This document shows positions 19,230-28,259 of a DNA stretch of 64,000 bases, piece after piece (the stretch's first letter is position 1; every line of letters begins with the position of its first letter). Both the position numbers and the translations under genes were made by a program. The notes under the pieces were generated by a model, which did not search any database, had not been told where the DNA came from, and was given only the letters and a program-made list of their open reading frames with translations. This DNA is from Kribbella capetownensis. GTDB lineage: Bacteria; Actinomycetota; Actinomycetes; Propionibacteriales; Kribbellaceae. The stretch covers positions 1,178,001 through 1,242,000 of the forward strand of contig NZ_SJKD01000001.1 of assembly GCF_004331485.1 (NCBI RefSeq), written 5' to 3'.

Positions 19230-19845
19230 GATTCTCCGTCCATGTACCTGCGGAGGCGAACAACGCCACCGGGCCGGGGGCAAGCAGAAGCAGTGAGGCG
19301 GTCACCGACGTACCGAGCAGCAGCGCGACAAACGCCAGTGCGAGTACGCCGAGGGGGACCAGCGGTGCACGTGCGACGAGGTGGAGTGCGGTCAGCCAGA
19401 GGGTCTTGCCCCGGAGCCCGGCAGTCACGCGCAGGCTGAACGCATAGCAGGACGCCAGCAAGGCCAACACTGTCGCACAACCGCTGACGGCCAAGGGGAT
19501 CGCGAAGATCGGACCGGTGTAGATGGCCTGGTTCAGCACGGCCAGCGCGGCGATGACACCAGGGACCAGAGCCACCTCGAGGCCGGCAAGCCAGTGTCGG
19601 CGCAGGTTGCGCAGCAACAACAGCACACCACCGCGATCATCGCGCACGACCGAGTCGGCGGTGGCGACCACGGCCGCCCAGACCGGACCGATCAGCAGTG
19701 CGCCGAGCAGCACGCTGACCGGGGACAGTCCTGGGCTGAGCAGGACTACGACGCCGGACGTCGTACAGACCATGACTCCGGCCGCGGCGAGCAACGGGAG
19801 CTCGTGCCACAGCGCGCGGAAGGCGGCAGGCAGATGGTCGGTCAT
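19213..19845 (-). CDS. DUF624 / YesL-like membrane protein
   Basis: A 210-residue integral membrane protein with about five hydrophobic segments (LPLLAAAGVMVCTTSGVVVLL, SVLLGALLIGPVWAAVVA, VSGCATVLALLASCYAFSL, LVPLGVLALAFVALLLG). It matches the YesL/DUF624 type that accompanies sugar ABC transporters in Bacillus and actinobacteria; its role is not established. The ATG at 19845 overlaps the stop of the upstream permease gene as ATGA, and its own end overlaps the glycosidase start, so all are one transcript. Confidence 0.78.
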   Translation of the reverse strand: MTDHLPAAFRALWHELPLLAAAGVMVCTTSGVVVLLSPGLSPVSVLLGALLIGPVWAAVVATADSVVRDDRGGVLLLLRNLRRHWLAGLEVALVPGVIAALAVLNQAIYTGPIFAIPLAVSGCATVLALLASCYAFSLRVTAGLRGKTLWLTALHLVARAPLVPLGVLALAFVALLLGTSVTASLLLLAPGPVALFASAGTWTENHALHR

Positions 19846-20666
19846 GCGCGCAGGCCGGTGGTCGCGATGGAGGCGATGAACGACCGCTGGAAGATGAGGA
19901 ACAGCACGAGGATCGGCAGCACCACCAGAGTGATGGCGGCGAACAGCACCACGGCCGGGCCGCCGCCCATCGCGCCCTGCAACGACACGAGGCCGACCGG
20001 CAACGTCATCTTCTCCGGTGACGACAGGAAGATGTACGGCCAGAAGAAGTTGTTCCAGGAGGCCTCGAAGACGAAGATCCCGAGCGCGGTCAGGCCCGGC
20101 CGGGCCAGCGGCAGGATCACCCGGAACAGGATCCAGAAGTGGCTCGCGCCGTCCATGATCGCGGCCTCGTCCAGCTCGCGCGGGATCGACGCGATGTACT
20201 GCCGCAGGAAGAAGATCCCGAACACGTTCACCAAAGCCGGCAGCCAGATCGCCACCGTCGTGTCCACCAGGTGCAGCCAGCGCATCATGATGAAGATCGG
20301 TACGACGGTCAGTTGCACGGGTACGACGAGCGCCGCCAGCAGCACCGAGAAGATCTGGTCCCGGCCGGGGAACCGCAGCCGCGAGAACGCGTACGCCGCC
20401 AAAGCACTGGTCAGCAGCGCACCAGCGGTCGTGATCACCGCGATCTGCAGGCTGTTCCAGGCCATCTGTGCGAACGGGATCAGCTCCGGCACCTGCTGGA
20501 AGTTCTGCAGCGTCGGCGGTCGCGGGATCCACTGCGGCGGCAGCTGGAACGCGTTGATCGGCTCGGCCAGCGCGGTGATGATCAGCCAGACCAGCGGTGC
20601 GATCATCAGCAGCCCGCCGAGGACCAGGACGAGGTCGAGCAGCCGGCCCCTCACAGGTGCACCCAT
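19842..20666 (-). CDS. sugar ABC transporter permease (MalG-type)
   Basis: A 274-residue inner-membrane subunit of a carbohydrate importer. Six membrane helices are visible. The EAA loop that docks on the ATPase is present: ELDEAAIMDGASHFWILFRVILPLARPGL. The ATG at 20666 overlaps the other permease gene by 16 bp; a GTG at 20654 would give a GTGA overlap instead and is equally plausible. No ATPase gene is in the operon, as is usual for actinobacterial sugar importers that share a common MsiK-like ATPase. Confidence 0.9.
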   Translation of the reverse strand: MGAPVRGRLLDLVLVLGGLLMIAPLVWLIITALAEPINAFQLPPQWIPRPPTLQNFQQVPELIPFAQMAWNSLQIAVITTAGALLTSALAAYAFSRLRFPGRDQIFSVLLAALVVPVQLTVVPIFIMMRWLHLVDTTVAIWLPALVNVFGIFFLRQYIASIPRELDEAAIMDGASHFWILFRVILPLARPGLTALGIFVFEASWNNFFWPYIFLSSPEKMTLPVGLVSLQGAMGGGPAVVLFAAITLVVLPILVLFLIFQRSFIASIATTGLRA

Positions 20667-21517
20667 CGCCGGCTGAGCCGGAACTGCAGTCCGGTCACGA
20701 TCATGATCACCACGAACAGCACCAGCGACAGGGCGGCGGCGTACCCGATCTCGAAGGACTGGAAGCCCTTCTCGTAGGTGTACTGCACGATGCTGCGGGT
20801 CGCGCCGTCCGGACCACCCTGCGTCATGATCACCATCGGGTCGAAGATCTGGAACGCGCCGATGAACGTGATCACGGTGGCGAAGAAGATGGTCGGCGAC
20901 ATCACCGGCAGCGTGACGCTCCAGAACCGCCACCACGCGTTCGCACCGTCCACCCGGGCCGCCTCGTGCAACTGGGCCGGCACGGTCTGCAGGCCGGCCA
21001 GCAGGATGATGAACGTGTAGCCGATGGTGTGCCACCAGTCGACCACGATCAGCGTCGGCAGCGCCCAGGTCGGCGACGCCAGCCAGTTGGTCGTCGCCGA
21101 GAGGTAGTAGTTGGCCAGACCGAAGGTTGGATCCAGCACGTATTTCCAGACCAGCGCGACCGCGGCCCACGAGACCAGGAACGGGAAGAAGAACGCCGTC
21201 CGGACGAAGTACTTCGTTCCGCGGGTCATGGTTCGGTGGACGCCGAGCGCGAGCAGCATGCCGATGCCGATGTGCGTGATCACCGAGGAGATCGCGAAGA
21301 CGAAGGTGTTGATCACCGCGCGGATCGTCGCGCCGTCGGTGACGAGCTGGCGGAAATTGTCCAGCCCGGCGAATTCCGGCGTACTCAGCAGATCCCAGTG
21401 GAACAAGCTCAAACCGAACGCGGCGACCAGGGGCGCGGCGACGAAGACGAGAAAGAGCAGTACGGCGGGACTGATGAACAGATAGCCCGGCAACCAGTCT
21501 CGCCGCTGAGGTTTCAA
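20651..21517 (-). CDS. sugar ABC transporter permease (MalF-type)
   Basis: A 288-residue inner-membrane permease. The N-terminus LPGYLFISPAVLLFLVFV is the first membrane helix, and the EAA motif is QLHEAARVDGANAWWRFWSVTLP. The start is a TTG at 21517 that shares its last two bases with the TGA of the binding-protein gene (TTGA overlap), a strong sign of coupled translation. It pairs with the following MalG-type subunit. Confidence 0.9.
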   Translation of the reverse strand: MKPQRRDWLPGYLFISPAVLLFLVFVAAPLVAAFGLSLFHWDLLSTPEFAGLDNFRQLVTDGATIRAVINTFVFAISSVITHIGIGMLLALGVHRTMTRGTKYFVRTAFFFPFLVSWAAVALVWKYVLDPTFGLANYYLSATTNWLASPTWALPTLIVVDWWHTIGYTFIILLAGLQTVPAQLHEAARVDGANAWWRFWSVTLPVMSPTIFFATVITFIGAFQIFDPMVIMTQGGPDGATRSIVQYTYEKGFQSFEIGYAAALSLVLFVVIMIVTGLQFRLSRRWVHL

Positions 21518-22809
21518 ACGAGTCCTTCGAGCGCGGTCTGCGCCTTGCCGAGTGCGTCGGCCGGCGACGCGTTGCCGGTCAGCACCTGCTTCCAGCCGTC
21601 CTCGACCGCCTTCTGTACGGCGGCACCCTTGTCCGGCGACGGGATCGGGGTCGCGTAGCTGAGCGCCTGGTACAGGTACTCCGTCCCCTTCGGTGCGTCG
21701 GTGAGGAACGACTCGCTGTTCGCGATCGACTTGCGGGCCGGGACGATGGTGCCGCCGAGTTGGGCGAAGAACGACGAGCCTTCGGTGGAGATCAGGAACT
21801 TGATGAAGGTCCAGGCGTCGTCCTTCTTCTTCGACGCCTTCATGATCGGGTAGCCGTTCCAGCCCACCGGTGAGCCCTGCTCGACCTTGGTCGGCCACGG
21901 CACGATGCCCATCTTCGCGGTCGCCTTCAGGTTGCGGATGCTGATGATCGGCCAGCGCCCGCCGCCGAACATCGCCAGCTTGCCCTGCGCCGCCGCGGTC
22001 GTCGCGTCGAACGTCCCACCGGGCGGCGGTGACAGCTTGTCGGCGACCAGGGCCCGGTTGAACTCGGCCGCTTCGATCGCTTTCGCGTCGTTGTACGTCG
22101 GCTTGGACCAGTCGTCACTGAAGCTGCTCGTCCCGTTGGTCAGCAGCCAGGGCATGATCGCCGCGAAGTACTCCGGGCCGGCGGCGTACCCGAAGGCCCC
22201 GGTCTTCGCCTTGATCTGCTCACACGCGTGCCGGAAGTCGTCCCAGGTCCACTTCGCCGTCGGCTCCGGTACGCCGGCCTTGGCGAACAGGTCCTTGGAG
22301 TACCACATGCACATGGTGTTGAACTCGCCCGGCAGGTAGTAGGTCTTGCCGTCGGTGGAGCTGTACTTCTTGTTCCACTCGATCAGGTTCGGGTCCATGT
22401 CGGCGTAGTACTCGTCGATCGTCGACTTGTCCTTGGCGATGTAGTCGTCGAGCGGCGCGAGCAGACCCTTGGACGCGAACAGCCGCTGGCCCTCGGTCGC
22501 CACCTGGATCACGTCCGGCACCTGGCCGCCGGCCAGCCGGGTGGAGAGTTTGTTGAAGAAGTCGCCCCAGTTCGACAGCGGGATGCCCTCGGCCTTCAGC
22601 TTGATCTCGGGGTGCTTCTCGCTGAACTTCGCGAACAGCTTGTTCCAGGTGGCCTGCTGTTCGGCCGTTCCCATGTAGACGAACGACAGTTCCTTGGTGC
22701 TCGATCCACCGCCGCCGTCACTTCCTCCGCAGCCGGCCAGTGCGGCCGCGAGCGCCGTACCGCCGGTCGCCTGGAGGAAACGTCGCCGGCTGAGCTGGGA
22801 CTGGTTCAT
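21514..22809 (-). CDS. sugar ABC transporter solute-binding lipoprotein
   Basis: A 431-residue extracytoplasmic sugar-binding protein. A twin-arginine-like signal (LSRRRFLQATGG) leads to the lipobox LAGC with the lipidated cysteine at residue 27. The mature part has the SBP family 1 features: FVYMGTAEQQATWNKLFAKF, KGLLAPLDDYIAKDK and GRWPIISIRNLK. ATG at 22809 is well supported by AGGAGG seven bases upstream. It is the first gene of the operon (binding protein, two permeases, YesL-like, GH116). An 18-bp palindrome 18 bp upstream of the start is a likely LacI-type operator. The sugar is not identifiable; a beta-glucoside would fit the GH116 enzyme. Confidence 0.9.
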   Translation of the reverse strand: MNQSQLSRRRFLQATGGTALAAALAGCGGSDGGGGSSTKELSFVYMGTAEQQATWNKLFAKFSEKHPEIKLKAEGIPLSNWGDFFNKLSTRLAGGQVPDVIQVATEGQRLFASKGLLAPLDDYIAKDKSTIDEYYADMDPNLIEWNKKYSSTDGKTYYLPGEFNTMCMWYSKDLFAKAGVPEPTAKWTWDDFRHACEQIKAKTGAFGYAAGPEYFAAIMPWLLTNGTSSFSDDWSKPTYNDAKAIEAAEFNRALVADKLSPPPGGTFDATTAAAQGKLAMFGGGRWPIISIRNLKATAKMGIVPWPTKVEQGSPVGWNGYPIMKASKKKDDAWTFIKFLISTEGSSFFAQLGGTIVPARKSIANSESFLTDAPKGTEYLYQALSYATPIPSPDKGAAVQKAVEDGWKQVLTGNASPADALGKAQTALEGLV

Positions 22810-22826
22810 CGGAACGCCTCCTGGGG

Positions 22827-22844
22827 CGGGAAATCGATTTCTCG
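22827..22844. promoter_or_regulatory. LacI-type operator of the GH116 sugar operon
   Basis: An 18-bp palindrome, CGGGAAATCGATTTCTCG, with one non-matching pair and a central CG as in LacI-family operators, lies about 18 bp before the binding-protein start. It differs from the TGAAGCGCTTCA sites of the nearby LacI gene, so a regulator encoded elsewhere probably binds it. Confidence 0.55.
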
Positions 22845-23097
22845 ACAGCATAGGCCCGACGGCCGAAACCCTGTCAAGACCCGGCGCTTCGACAGTACGA
22901 CACTCAGCGCGATCGAGTCGTAGCCGGGTGCAACGAATCGGCCGTCGCTCCTAGTACTGTTCCGTGCACGAAGGACAACCCTCGTCTCCACGCGAATCCG
23001 GTGATATCTCTTCCCCGGACTGTCCGCCAGGCTTAAGGTCAGGCGCGGACGGATCGTGGAGGGCGACCCGCGCAGACACTTTTGATGGAGCGTTTCT

Positions 23098-26028
23098 GTG
23101 ACCACATCACGCAGACGGCGGGGGCTCTTGGCAGCCACCGCGGTCTCCGCCGCCACTGTGCTGGCCGTGACCGCCGCTGGCGGCGCCACGGCCGCGCAGA
23201 CGGCCGGCCCCAATGAGGGCAAGGGCAAGGCCGCCCAGGCCGAGAACACCAAGGGCAAGGAGCGGAAGGGCAACTACGACGCCCGGACCCCGAACGCCAA
23301 GACCACCACGACCCGCTCGGCCAAGGTTGCGGGCCAGGAGTCGGCGGCGTCGGAGAAGTTCCGCAACTCGCTCGGCACCCAGGGTGTCGTCGAGTTGGAC
23401 CCGAACACCGGGACTCCGGCCCAGGTGTCCAAGCTGAACGGCTTCCTGACCGGCAAGAGCGGCAAGAAGGCGACCGACGTCGCGCTGGGCTACGTGAAGG
23501 CCCACCCCGAGGTCTTCAAGCTCTCCGCCGCCGACCTCGGCACGCTCAAGCTCCGCAAGGACTACGTCGACGACCTCGGCACCCACCACATCTCGTGGAT
23601 CCAGACAGTCGACGGCGTCGAGGTGTTCGGCAACGGCCTGAAGGCCAACGTCACCAAGCACGGTGAGCTGATCTCGCTGATGGGTGCGCCGGTCGCCGGG
23701 CTGGCGTCGCAGGCTCAGGCCCGGTCCGCCGCGGCCGCGCCGAAGGTGTCCGCCGCCGCGGCCCGCACCGCCGCCGCCGAGGACATCGGCGGTACGGCGA
23801 AGTCCGCGACCGCGAAGTCGGCCGGTACGGCGACCTCCTGGAGCAACGGCGACACCGCCAAGCAGGTGTGGTTCCACACCGCCGACGGGCTGCGCAAGGG
23901 CTGGCTGACCTACGTCAACGCCGGCGGCATGAAGATCTACAGCCACGTCATCGACGCCCAGACCGGCGCCCTGCTCTACCGCAAGGACCTGGTCAGTGAG
24001 GGCAACGGCGACGCACTGGTGCAGGACAACTACCCGGGCGCCGCGAAGGGCGGCACGCAGCGGGTCGAGAACCTGATCTACAACAAGTGGCTGCCGAAGA
24101 ACGCCAAGACCCTGCTCGAGGGTACGTCGGTGGCCGCCTGGGCCGACGTGAACGACGACAACGCGCCGAACCCCGGCGAGACGGTCAAGGTGCCCGGCAC
24201 CAAGACCGGCGCCGAGTACAAGCTGGTGCCGTTCCAGACCACCGCCTCCTCGTTCTGCTCTACGTCGTTCGTCTGCACCTGGGACCCGGCCAAGCCGGAC
24301 TCCTGGAAGACGAACATGAACCAGGACGTCACCAACGCTTTCTACCTGGCCAGCAACTTCCACGACTGGCTGGCCAAGCCGCCGATCAGCTTCACCCCGG
24401 CGGCCGGTTCGTTCGACACCGCCGGCGGAGACCCGGTGCACCTGAACGCGCTGGACGGTGCGGCGACCGCTGCCAACGGCGGCCCGGACGCGAACCACAT
24501 CGACAACGCGAACATGTCGACCCCGCCGGACGGCACCTCGCCGACCATGCAGATGTACCTGTGGCACTTCCCCGGGACGACGGACGCGCAGGACCCGTTC
24601 GTGCCGGCCAGCGGCGCGAACGACGCGAGCGTGCTGTACCACGAGTACACCCACGGTCTGTCCAACCGTCTGGTCGTCGACGCCACCGGCAACTCGACGC
24701 TGAACAGCATCCAGGCCGGTTCGATGGGTGAGGCGTGGAGCGACTTCTACGCGATGGACTACCTGGTCTCGCACGGCCTGGAGAAGGACACCACCGCTCC
24801 CGGTGAGGTCCTCGAGGGCAAGTACGTCGCAGCCGGTCAGCTGTTCCGCACCCAGGCGATCGACTGCCGCGTGAAGGCCGTCAGCCCGAACTGCATCCAG
24901 CCGGACGGCTCGAAGGGTGGCTACACCTACGGCGACTTCCCGACCATCGGCGGTACGCCGGAGGTGCACGCCTCCGGTGAGGTCTGGGCGCAGACTCTGT
25001 GGGACCTGCGTGAGCGCTTCGGTCGCAGCTACGCGGTCAGCCTGATCACCCGCGCGATGGAGCTGTCGCCGGCCGACCCGACCATGCTCGACATGCGCAA
25101 CGCGATCGTGCAGGCCGACCTGGTCGCCAGCGGCGGCAAGAACGCCGACACGATCTGGACCGTCTTCGCCAACCGCGGCATGGGCTGGTACGCCGGTGTC
25201 ATCGACGGCGGCGACTCGTTCCCGGCGGAGGACTTCCACAAGCCGCCGACGGGTGCGACCACGACGCTCAGCGGCACCGTTCTGGACAAGGACACCGGTG
25301 CTCCGGTGGCCGGCGCGCTGGTCTACATCGGCGGTCACTCCTCCGGCTACGCCGGCGACTACGCCGGCTCGACCAACTCCAAGGGCCAGTACAAGATCAC
25401 CGGTGTCGCGCCGGGGACCTACCCGAAGGTCGTCATGTCGGCTCCGGGCTACGAGCTGCTGGTGCAGCCGGCGACGGTCTCCAAGAGCGGCTCGAAGTCG
25501 AACTTCATGCCGCGCCGCAACTGGGCCGCGTCGTCCGGTGGCGGTTCGGTGGTCGACTTCAACGGTCCGGACTTCACCCCGCAGTGTGGCCCGGCGATGG
25601 CGATCGACAACGCCCAGGGCACTGGCTGGGGAAGCACCACCGGTGACGACGCCGGTACGCCGACCAACCAGATGATCGAGAAGCACATCGACATCAAGCT
25701 GTCCGGCAAGGTCAACGTCTCGGCGTTCAACGTCGACCCGTCGAACACCTGTGGTGACCCGGGCAGCTCCTCGACCGGTGGCTACCGGATCGAGACCTCG
25801 GTCGACGGCACCACCTGGGCGGTCGCCCAGCAGGGCACCTTCACCGCGGACAACCGGGGCAAGTACAACCTGCTCACCCCGAGCGGCAACGCGACCGGCG
25901 TCCAGTACGTCCGGTTCGTGATGACGAGCCCGCAGGTGCCGGACTTCGCGACCAACTGTCCGGACGGTGCGTTCGGCGGTTGCCAGTTCACCGACATGAC
26001 CGAGATCCAGGTCTTCGGTACGAAGTAA
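23098..26028 (+). CDS. secreted fungalysin-type (M36) metalloprotease with accessory domains
   Basis: A 976-residue exported zinc protease. A signal peptide (residues 1-35) is followed by a FTP-type propeptide (about 95-230), the M36 catalytic domain with the zinc motif HEYTHG at residues 515-520 and the third ligand in GSMGEAWSDFYAMDY near residue 545. A carboxypeptidase-regulatory-like domain (LSGTVLDKDTGAPVAGALVY, from about residue 720) and a C-terminal discoidin-like domain (about 815-976) follow. The GTG at 23098 is preceded by GATGGAG. It probably digests extracellular proteins; the propeptide keeps it inactive until processed. It is a single gene with a strong terminator, facing away from the sugar operon. 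Confidence 0.93.
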   Translation: MTTSRRRRGLLAATAVSAATVLAVTAAGGATAAQTAGPNEGKGKAAQAENTKGKERKGNYDARTPNAKTTTTRSAKVAGQESAASEKFRNSLGTQGVVELDPNTGTPAQVSKLNGFLTGKSGKKATDVALGYVKAHPEVFKLSAADLGTLKLRKDYVDDLGTHHISWIQTVDGVEVFGNGLKANVTKHGELISLMGAPVAGLASQAQARSAAAAPKVSAAAARTAAAEDIGGTAKSATAKSAGTATSWSNGDTAKQVWFHTADGLRKGWLTYVNAGGMKIYSHVIDAQTGALLYRKDLVSEGNGDALVQDNYPGAAKGGTQRVENLIYNKWLPKNAKTLLEGTSVAAWADVNDDNAPNPGETVKVPGTKTGAEYKLVPFQTTASSFCSTSFVCTWDPAKPDSWKTNMNQDVTNAFYLASNFHDWLAKPPISFTPAAGSFDTAGGDPVHLNALDGAATAANGGPDANHIDNANMSTPPDGTSPTMQMYLWHFPGTTDAQDPFVPASGANDASVLYHEYTHGLSNRLVVDATGNSTLNSIQAGSMGEAWSDFYAMDYLVSHGLEKDTTAPGEVLEGKYVAAGQLFRTQAIDCRVKAVSPNCIQPDGSKGGYTYGDFPTIGGTPEVHASGEVWAQTLWDLRERFGRSYAVSLITRAMELSPADPTMLDMRNAIVQADLVASGGKNADTIWTVFANRGMGWYAGVIDGGDSFPAEDFHKPPTGATTTLSGTVLDKDTGAPVAGALVYIGGHSSGYAGDYAGSTNSKGQYKITGVAPGTYPKVVMSAPGYELLVQPATVSKSGSKSNFMPRRNWAASSGGGSVVDFNGPDFTPQCGPAMAIDNAQGTGWGSTTGDDAGTPTNQMIEKHIDIKLSGKVNVSAFNVDPSNTCGDPGSSSTGGYRIETSVDGTTWAVAQQGTFTADNRGKYNLLTPSGNATGVQYVRFVMTSPQVPDFATNCPDGAFGGCQFTDMTEIQVFGTK

Positions 26029-26043
26029 CCCGCACCACCCCGC

Positions 26044-26078
26044 GAAGGCCGGCCGAGCATCCCGCTCGACCGGCCTTC
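26044..26078 (+). terminator. terminator of the M36 protease gene
   Basis: A 9-bp stem GAAGGCCGG/CCGGCCTTC is extended inward, after one mismatch, by CGAG/CTCG around a 7-nt loop. It starts 16 bp after the protease stop codon. Confidence 0.75.
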
Positions 26079-26217
26079 CGGCGTTCTCAGCCGTCCTTCG
26101 ACGGCTTCGCGGGCGGGGCCGTCGCCCTTCTCACACTGTGGGTGATGAACAGTAAGTGCAGTGAATTAGTCTAGTTTCGAGGATGTGGAGATCGGAGCCG
26201 GGAGGTCGTCGCGTTGC

Positions 26218-27225
26218 TCAGGTGGGCGGGGCGGCGACCGAGCCGCGCTCGATCAGGGCTGGAGCCACGGTCGTACGACGGACGCGGCGGTTGGTGTCGA
26301 CGGCGGACGTGACGCGGGCGACGACGTCGGCGACCAGCTCGGCGAGCGGCCAGTGGAACGTGGACAGTGGCGGCGTGAGCAGCTGCGACATCGGCTGGTC
26401 GTCGTACCCGAGCAGGGACAGGTCCTCCGGGACACGGAGGCCGAGCTCGCGGCTGGCGGCGTACACACCGAAGGCCATCGAGTCCGCCAGCGCGAGGATG
26501 CCGGTCGGCCGGTTGCTGCCGGAGAGCAGCTCGCGGGCGACCTCGGTCGCGCCGGCCAGGTCGTGCGGGCACTGCAGGATGCGGACCTTCAGCTTCAGGT
26601 CCACGCCGATGCGCTGAGCGATCTCCTCGGCCGGCCGCTCGACCTCGAACCGGCGGGTCGGGCTGAGGACAGCGACGCGTCGGTGGCCGGCCTCCGCAAG
26701 TCGGCCGAGTGCGGTGCTGACGCCGGTCTCGTTGTCGAACACGACCTCGGACTTCGCCTTCGCGCCGGGCAGTGCGTCGCCGATCGCGATCACCGGCGCG
26801 TGCTGCGCGATCGCGGCCCAGCCCTTGTCGGCCGGGTTGATCGGGATCACCACGATCGCGTCCGCGCGGTGGTCGACCAGGTGCTGGGCGAGCTCGAGCT
26901 GGCGCTCCGCGTCGCCGGCCGAGTCGATGATCCAGGCGTTCCGGTCCGGGGCGAGCAGCTCCCGGCCGAGCGCGGCGGCGAGCCGCTGCTGCCACAGGTC
27001 CTCGAGCGACGCGCACAGGACGCCGATCGAACCGCTCCGGCCGGACGCGAGCGCCCGGGCCACCGGGTCGGCCTGGTAGCCGAGTCGGTCGGCGACATCC
27101 TGGACTCGCTGTCTGGTCTCGGGCGTGCCGTGCAAGCCGCGCAGCGCGTAGGACACGGCCGCCATCGACAGTCCGGTCTCCGCGGCAATGTCCTTGAGGG
27201 TTGGCCTGCGGCCGGTTCCGGACAT
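26218..27225 (-). CDS. LacI family transcriptional regulator
   Basis: A 335-residue LacI-type repressor. The N-terminal helix-turn-helix and hinge are complete: TLKDIAAETGLSMAAVSYALRG, then TRQRVQDVADRLGYQADPVARAL. The C-terminal periplasmic-binding-like domain contains GSIGVLCASLEDLWQQ, PTGILALADSMAFGVY and LSLLGYDDQPMSQL. The ATG at 27225 begins the HTH; longer frames run into the operator region and are rejected. It is transcribed away from the amidohydrolase-dioxygenase pair, with two identical palindromes between them, so it very likely controls both directions. The inducer is unknown. Confidence 0.92.
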   Translation of the reverse strand: MSGTGRRPTLKDIAAETGLSMAAVSYALRGLHGTPETRQRVQDVADRLGYQADPVARALASGRSGSIGVLCASLEDLWQQRLAAALGRELLAPDRNAWIIDSAGDAERQLELAQHLVDHRADAIVVIPINPADKGWAAIAQHAPVIAIGDALPGAKAKSEVVFDNETGVSTALGRLAEAGHRRVAVLSPTRRFEVERPAEEIAQRIGVDLKLKVRILQCPHDLAGATEVARELLSGSNRPTGILALADSMAFGVYAASRELGLRVPEDLSLLGYDDQPMSQLLTPPLSTFHWPLAELVADVVARVTSAVDTNRRVRRTTVAPALIERGSVAAPPT

Positions 27226-27275
27226 GCACCGCAGCCTAGACCGCGGTGCGGACAGAAACTTGACAAGACGGTCTT

Positions 27276-27311
27276 TGAAGCGCTTCACTCTAAGAGTCCT
27301 GAAGCGCTTCA
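27276..27311. promoter_or_regulatory. two identical LacI operators
   Basis: Two copies of the perfect 12-bp palindrome TGAAGCGCTTCA (27276-27287 and 27300-27311) are separated so that their centres are 24 bp apart. Between them lies a third symmetrical sequence ACTCT-A-AGAGT. They sit in the 116-bp gap between the LacI gene and the divergent amidohydrolase gene. Confidence 0.85.
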
Positions 27312-27341
27312 ATCTGATCAAACCGCCGGGAGGAGGAGCCG

Positions 27342-28259
27342 ATGATCGACGTCCACCAGCACCTCTGGCCGGCCGAGTTCGTCGACCGCCTCCGCGCTCG
27401 CTCCGAGCCGCCGTACCTCGACGGCTGGACGCTGCACACCGCGACCGAAGCGCCGTACGAGGTCGATCCGGCCGCGCACGCGGTGGACAAGCGAGTCGCC
27501 CTCGAGCAGGACACGGGTACGACGCTTGCGGCGGTGTCGCTGTCGAGTCCGCTCGGCATCGAGCAGCTTCGCGACAACGCGCTACTCGATGCGTGGCACG
27601 CGGGTGCGGCCGTGCTCCCGGAGCCCTTCAAGGCTTGGGCTTCGGTGAACCTGATCAAGCCCGACGTCGACGGCCTCGACGTACTGCTGGCCGACGGTTT
27701 CCTCGGACTGCAGTTGCCGGCGCATGTACTCACAACCCCGGCCGGGTGGGCCGAGGTCGGCGACTTGCTCGCTGTCGCCGAGCGGTCGGACAAGCCGATC
27801 CTCGTGCACCCGGGCACAGCCCGGACCGACTGCGAGGTGCCTGGGTGGTGGGCGCCCGTCGTCGACTACGCCGGCCAGCTGCAGGCCGCGTGGTGGGCCT
27901 GGCATGCGTACGGCGGCCGCCACCAGCACCCGCGACTGCGGTTGTGCTTCGTGGCCGCGGCCGGACTCGCCCCCGTCCACCACGAACGGCTGGCCGCCCG
28001 CGGCGGCCGGCTCGGCACCATCGACCCGAACCTGTACGTCGACACCTCGAGCTACGGCCCGCAGGGGATCGACGCGGTCGCACGGGTCCTCGGCATCGAC
28101 CAGGTCGTGCACGGCACCGACCGGCCGTACGCCGGGATCACCGACCTCCGCCAAGGCGACGCCGCGACCGCGGTGATCCGCCACGCCAACCCACACCGGC
28201 TCCTGTACGGCGTCAATCCCGGGGCCGGGACACCATCTCCTGAGAGGGGAGTGCAGTGA
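27342..28259 (+). CDS. amidohydrolase-superfamily enzyme
   Basis: A 305-residue TIM-barrel metal hydrolase of the amidohydrolase 2 type. The first metal motif is DVHQHLWP near residue 3; HPG (about residue 155) and the late aspartate in HGTDRPYAG fit the remaining ligands. The start ATG at 27342 has a strong GGAGGAGGAG. It is followed by a cysteine-dioxygenase-like gene with a GTGA overlap, so the two products probably act in one pathway. Regulation by the divergent LacI protein suggests a sugar-acid or lactone substrate, but the sequence does not identify it. Confidence 0.8.
   Translation: MIDVHQHLWPAEFVDRLRARSEPPYLDGWTLHTATEAPYEVDPAAHAVDKRVALEQDTGTTLAAVSLSSPLGIEQLRDNALLDAWHAGAAVLPEPFKAWASVNLIKPDVDGLDVLLADGFLGLQLPAHVLTTPAGWAEVGDLLAVAERSDKPILVHPGTARTDCEVPGWWAPVVDYAGQLQAAWWAWHAYGGRHQHPRLRLCFVAAAGLAPVHHERLAARGGRLGTIDPNLYVDTSSYGPQGIDAVARVLGIDQVVHGTDRPYAGITDLRQGDAATAVIRHANPHRLLYGVNPGAGTPSPERGVQ

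Noticed and set aside
23107-25686. 859-codon minus-strand frame
   Set aside because: Shadow of the M36 protease gene.
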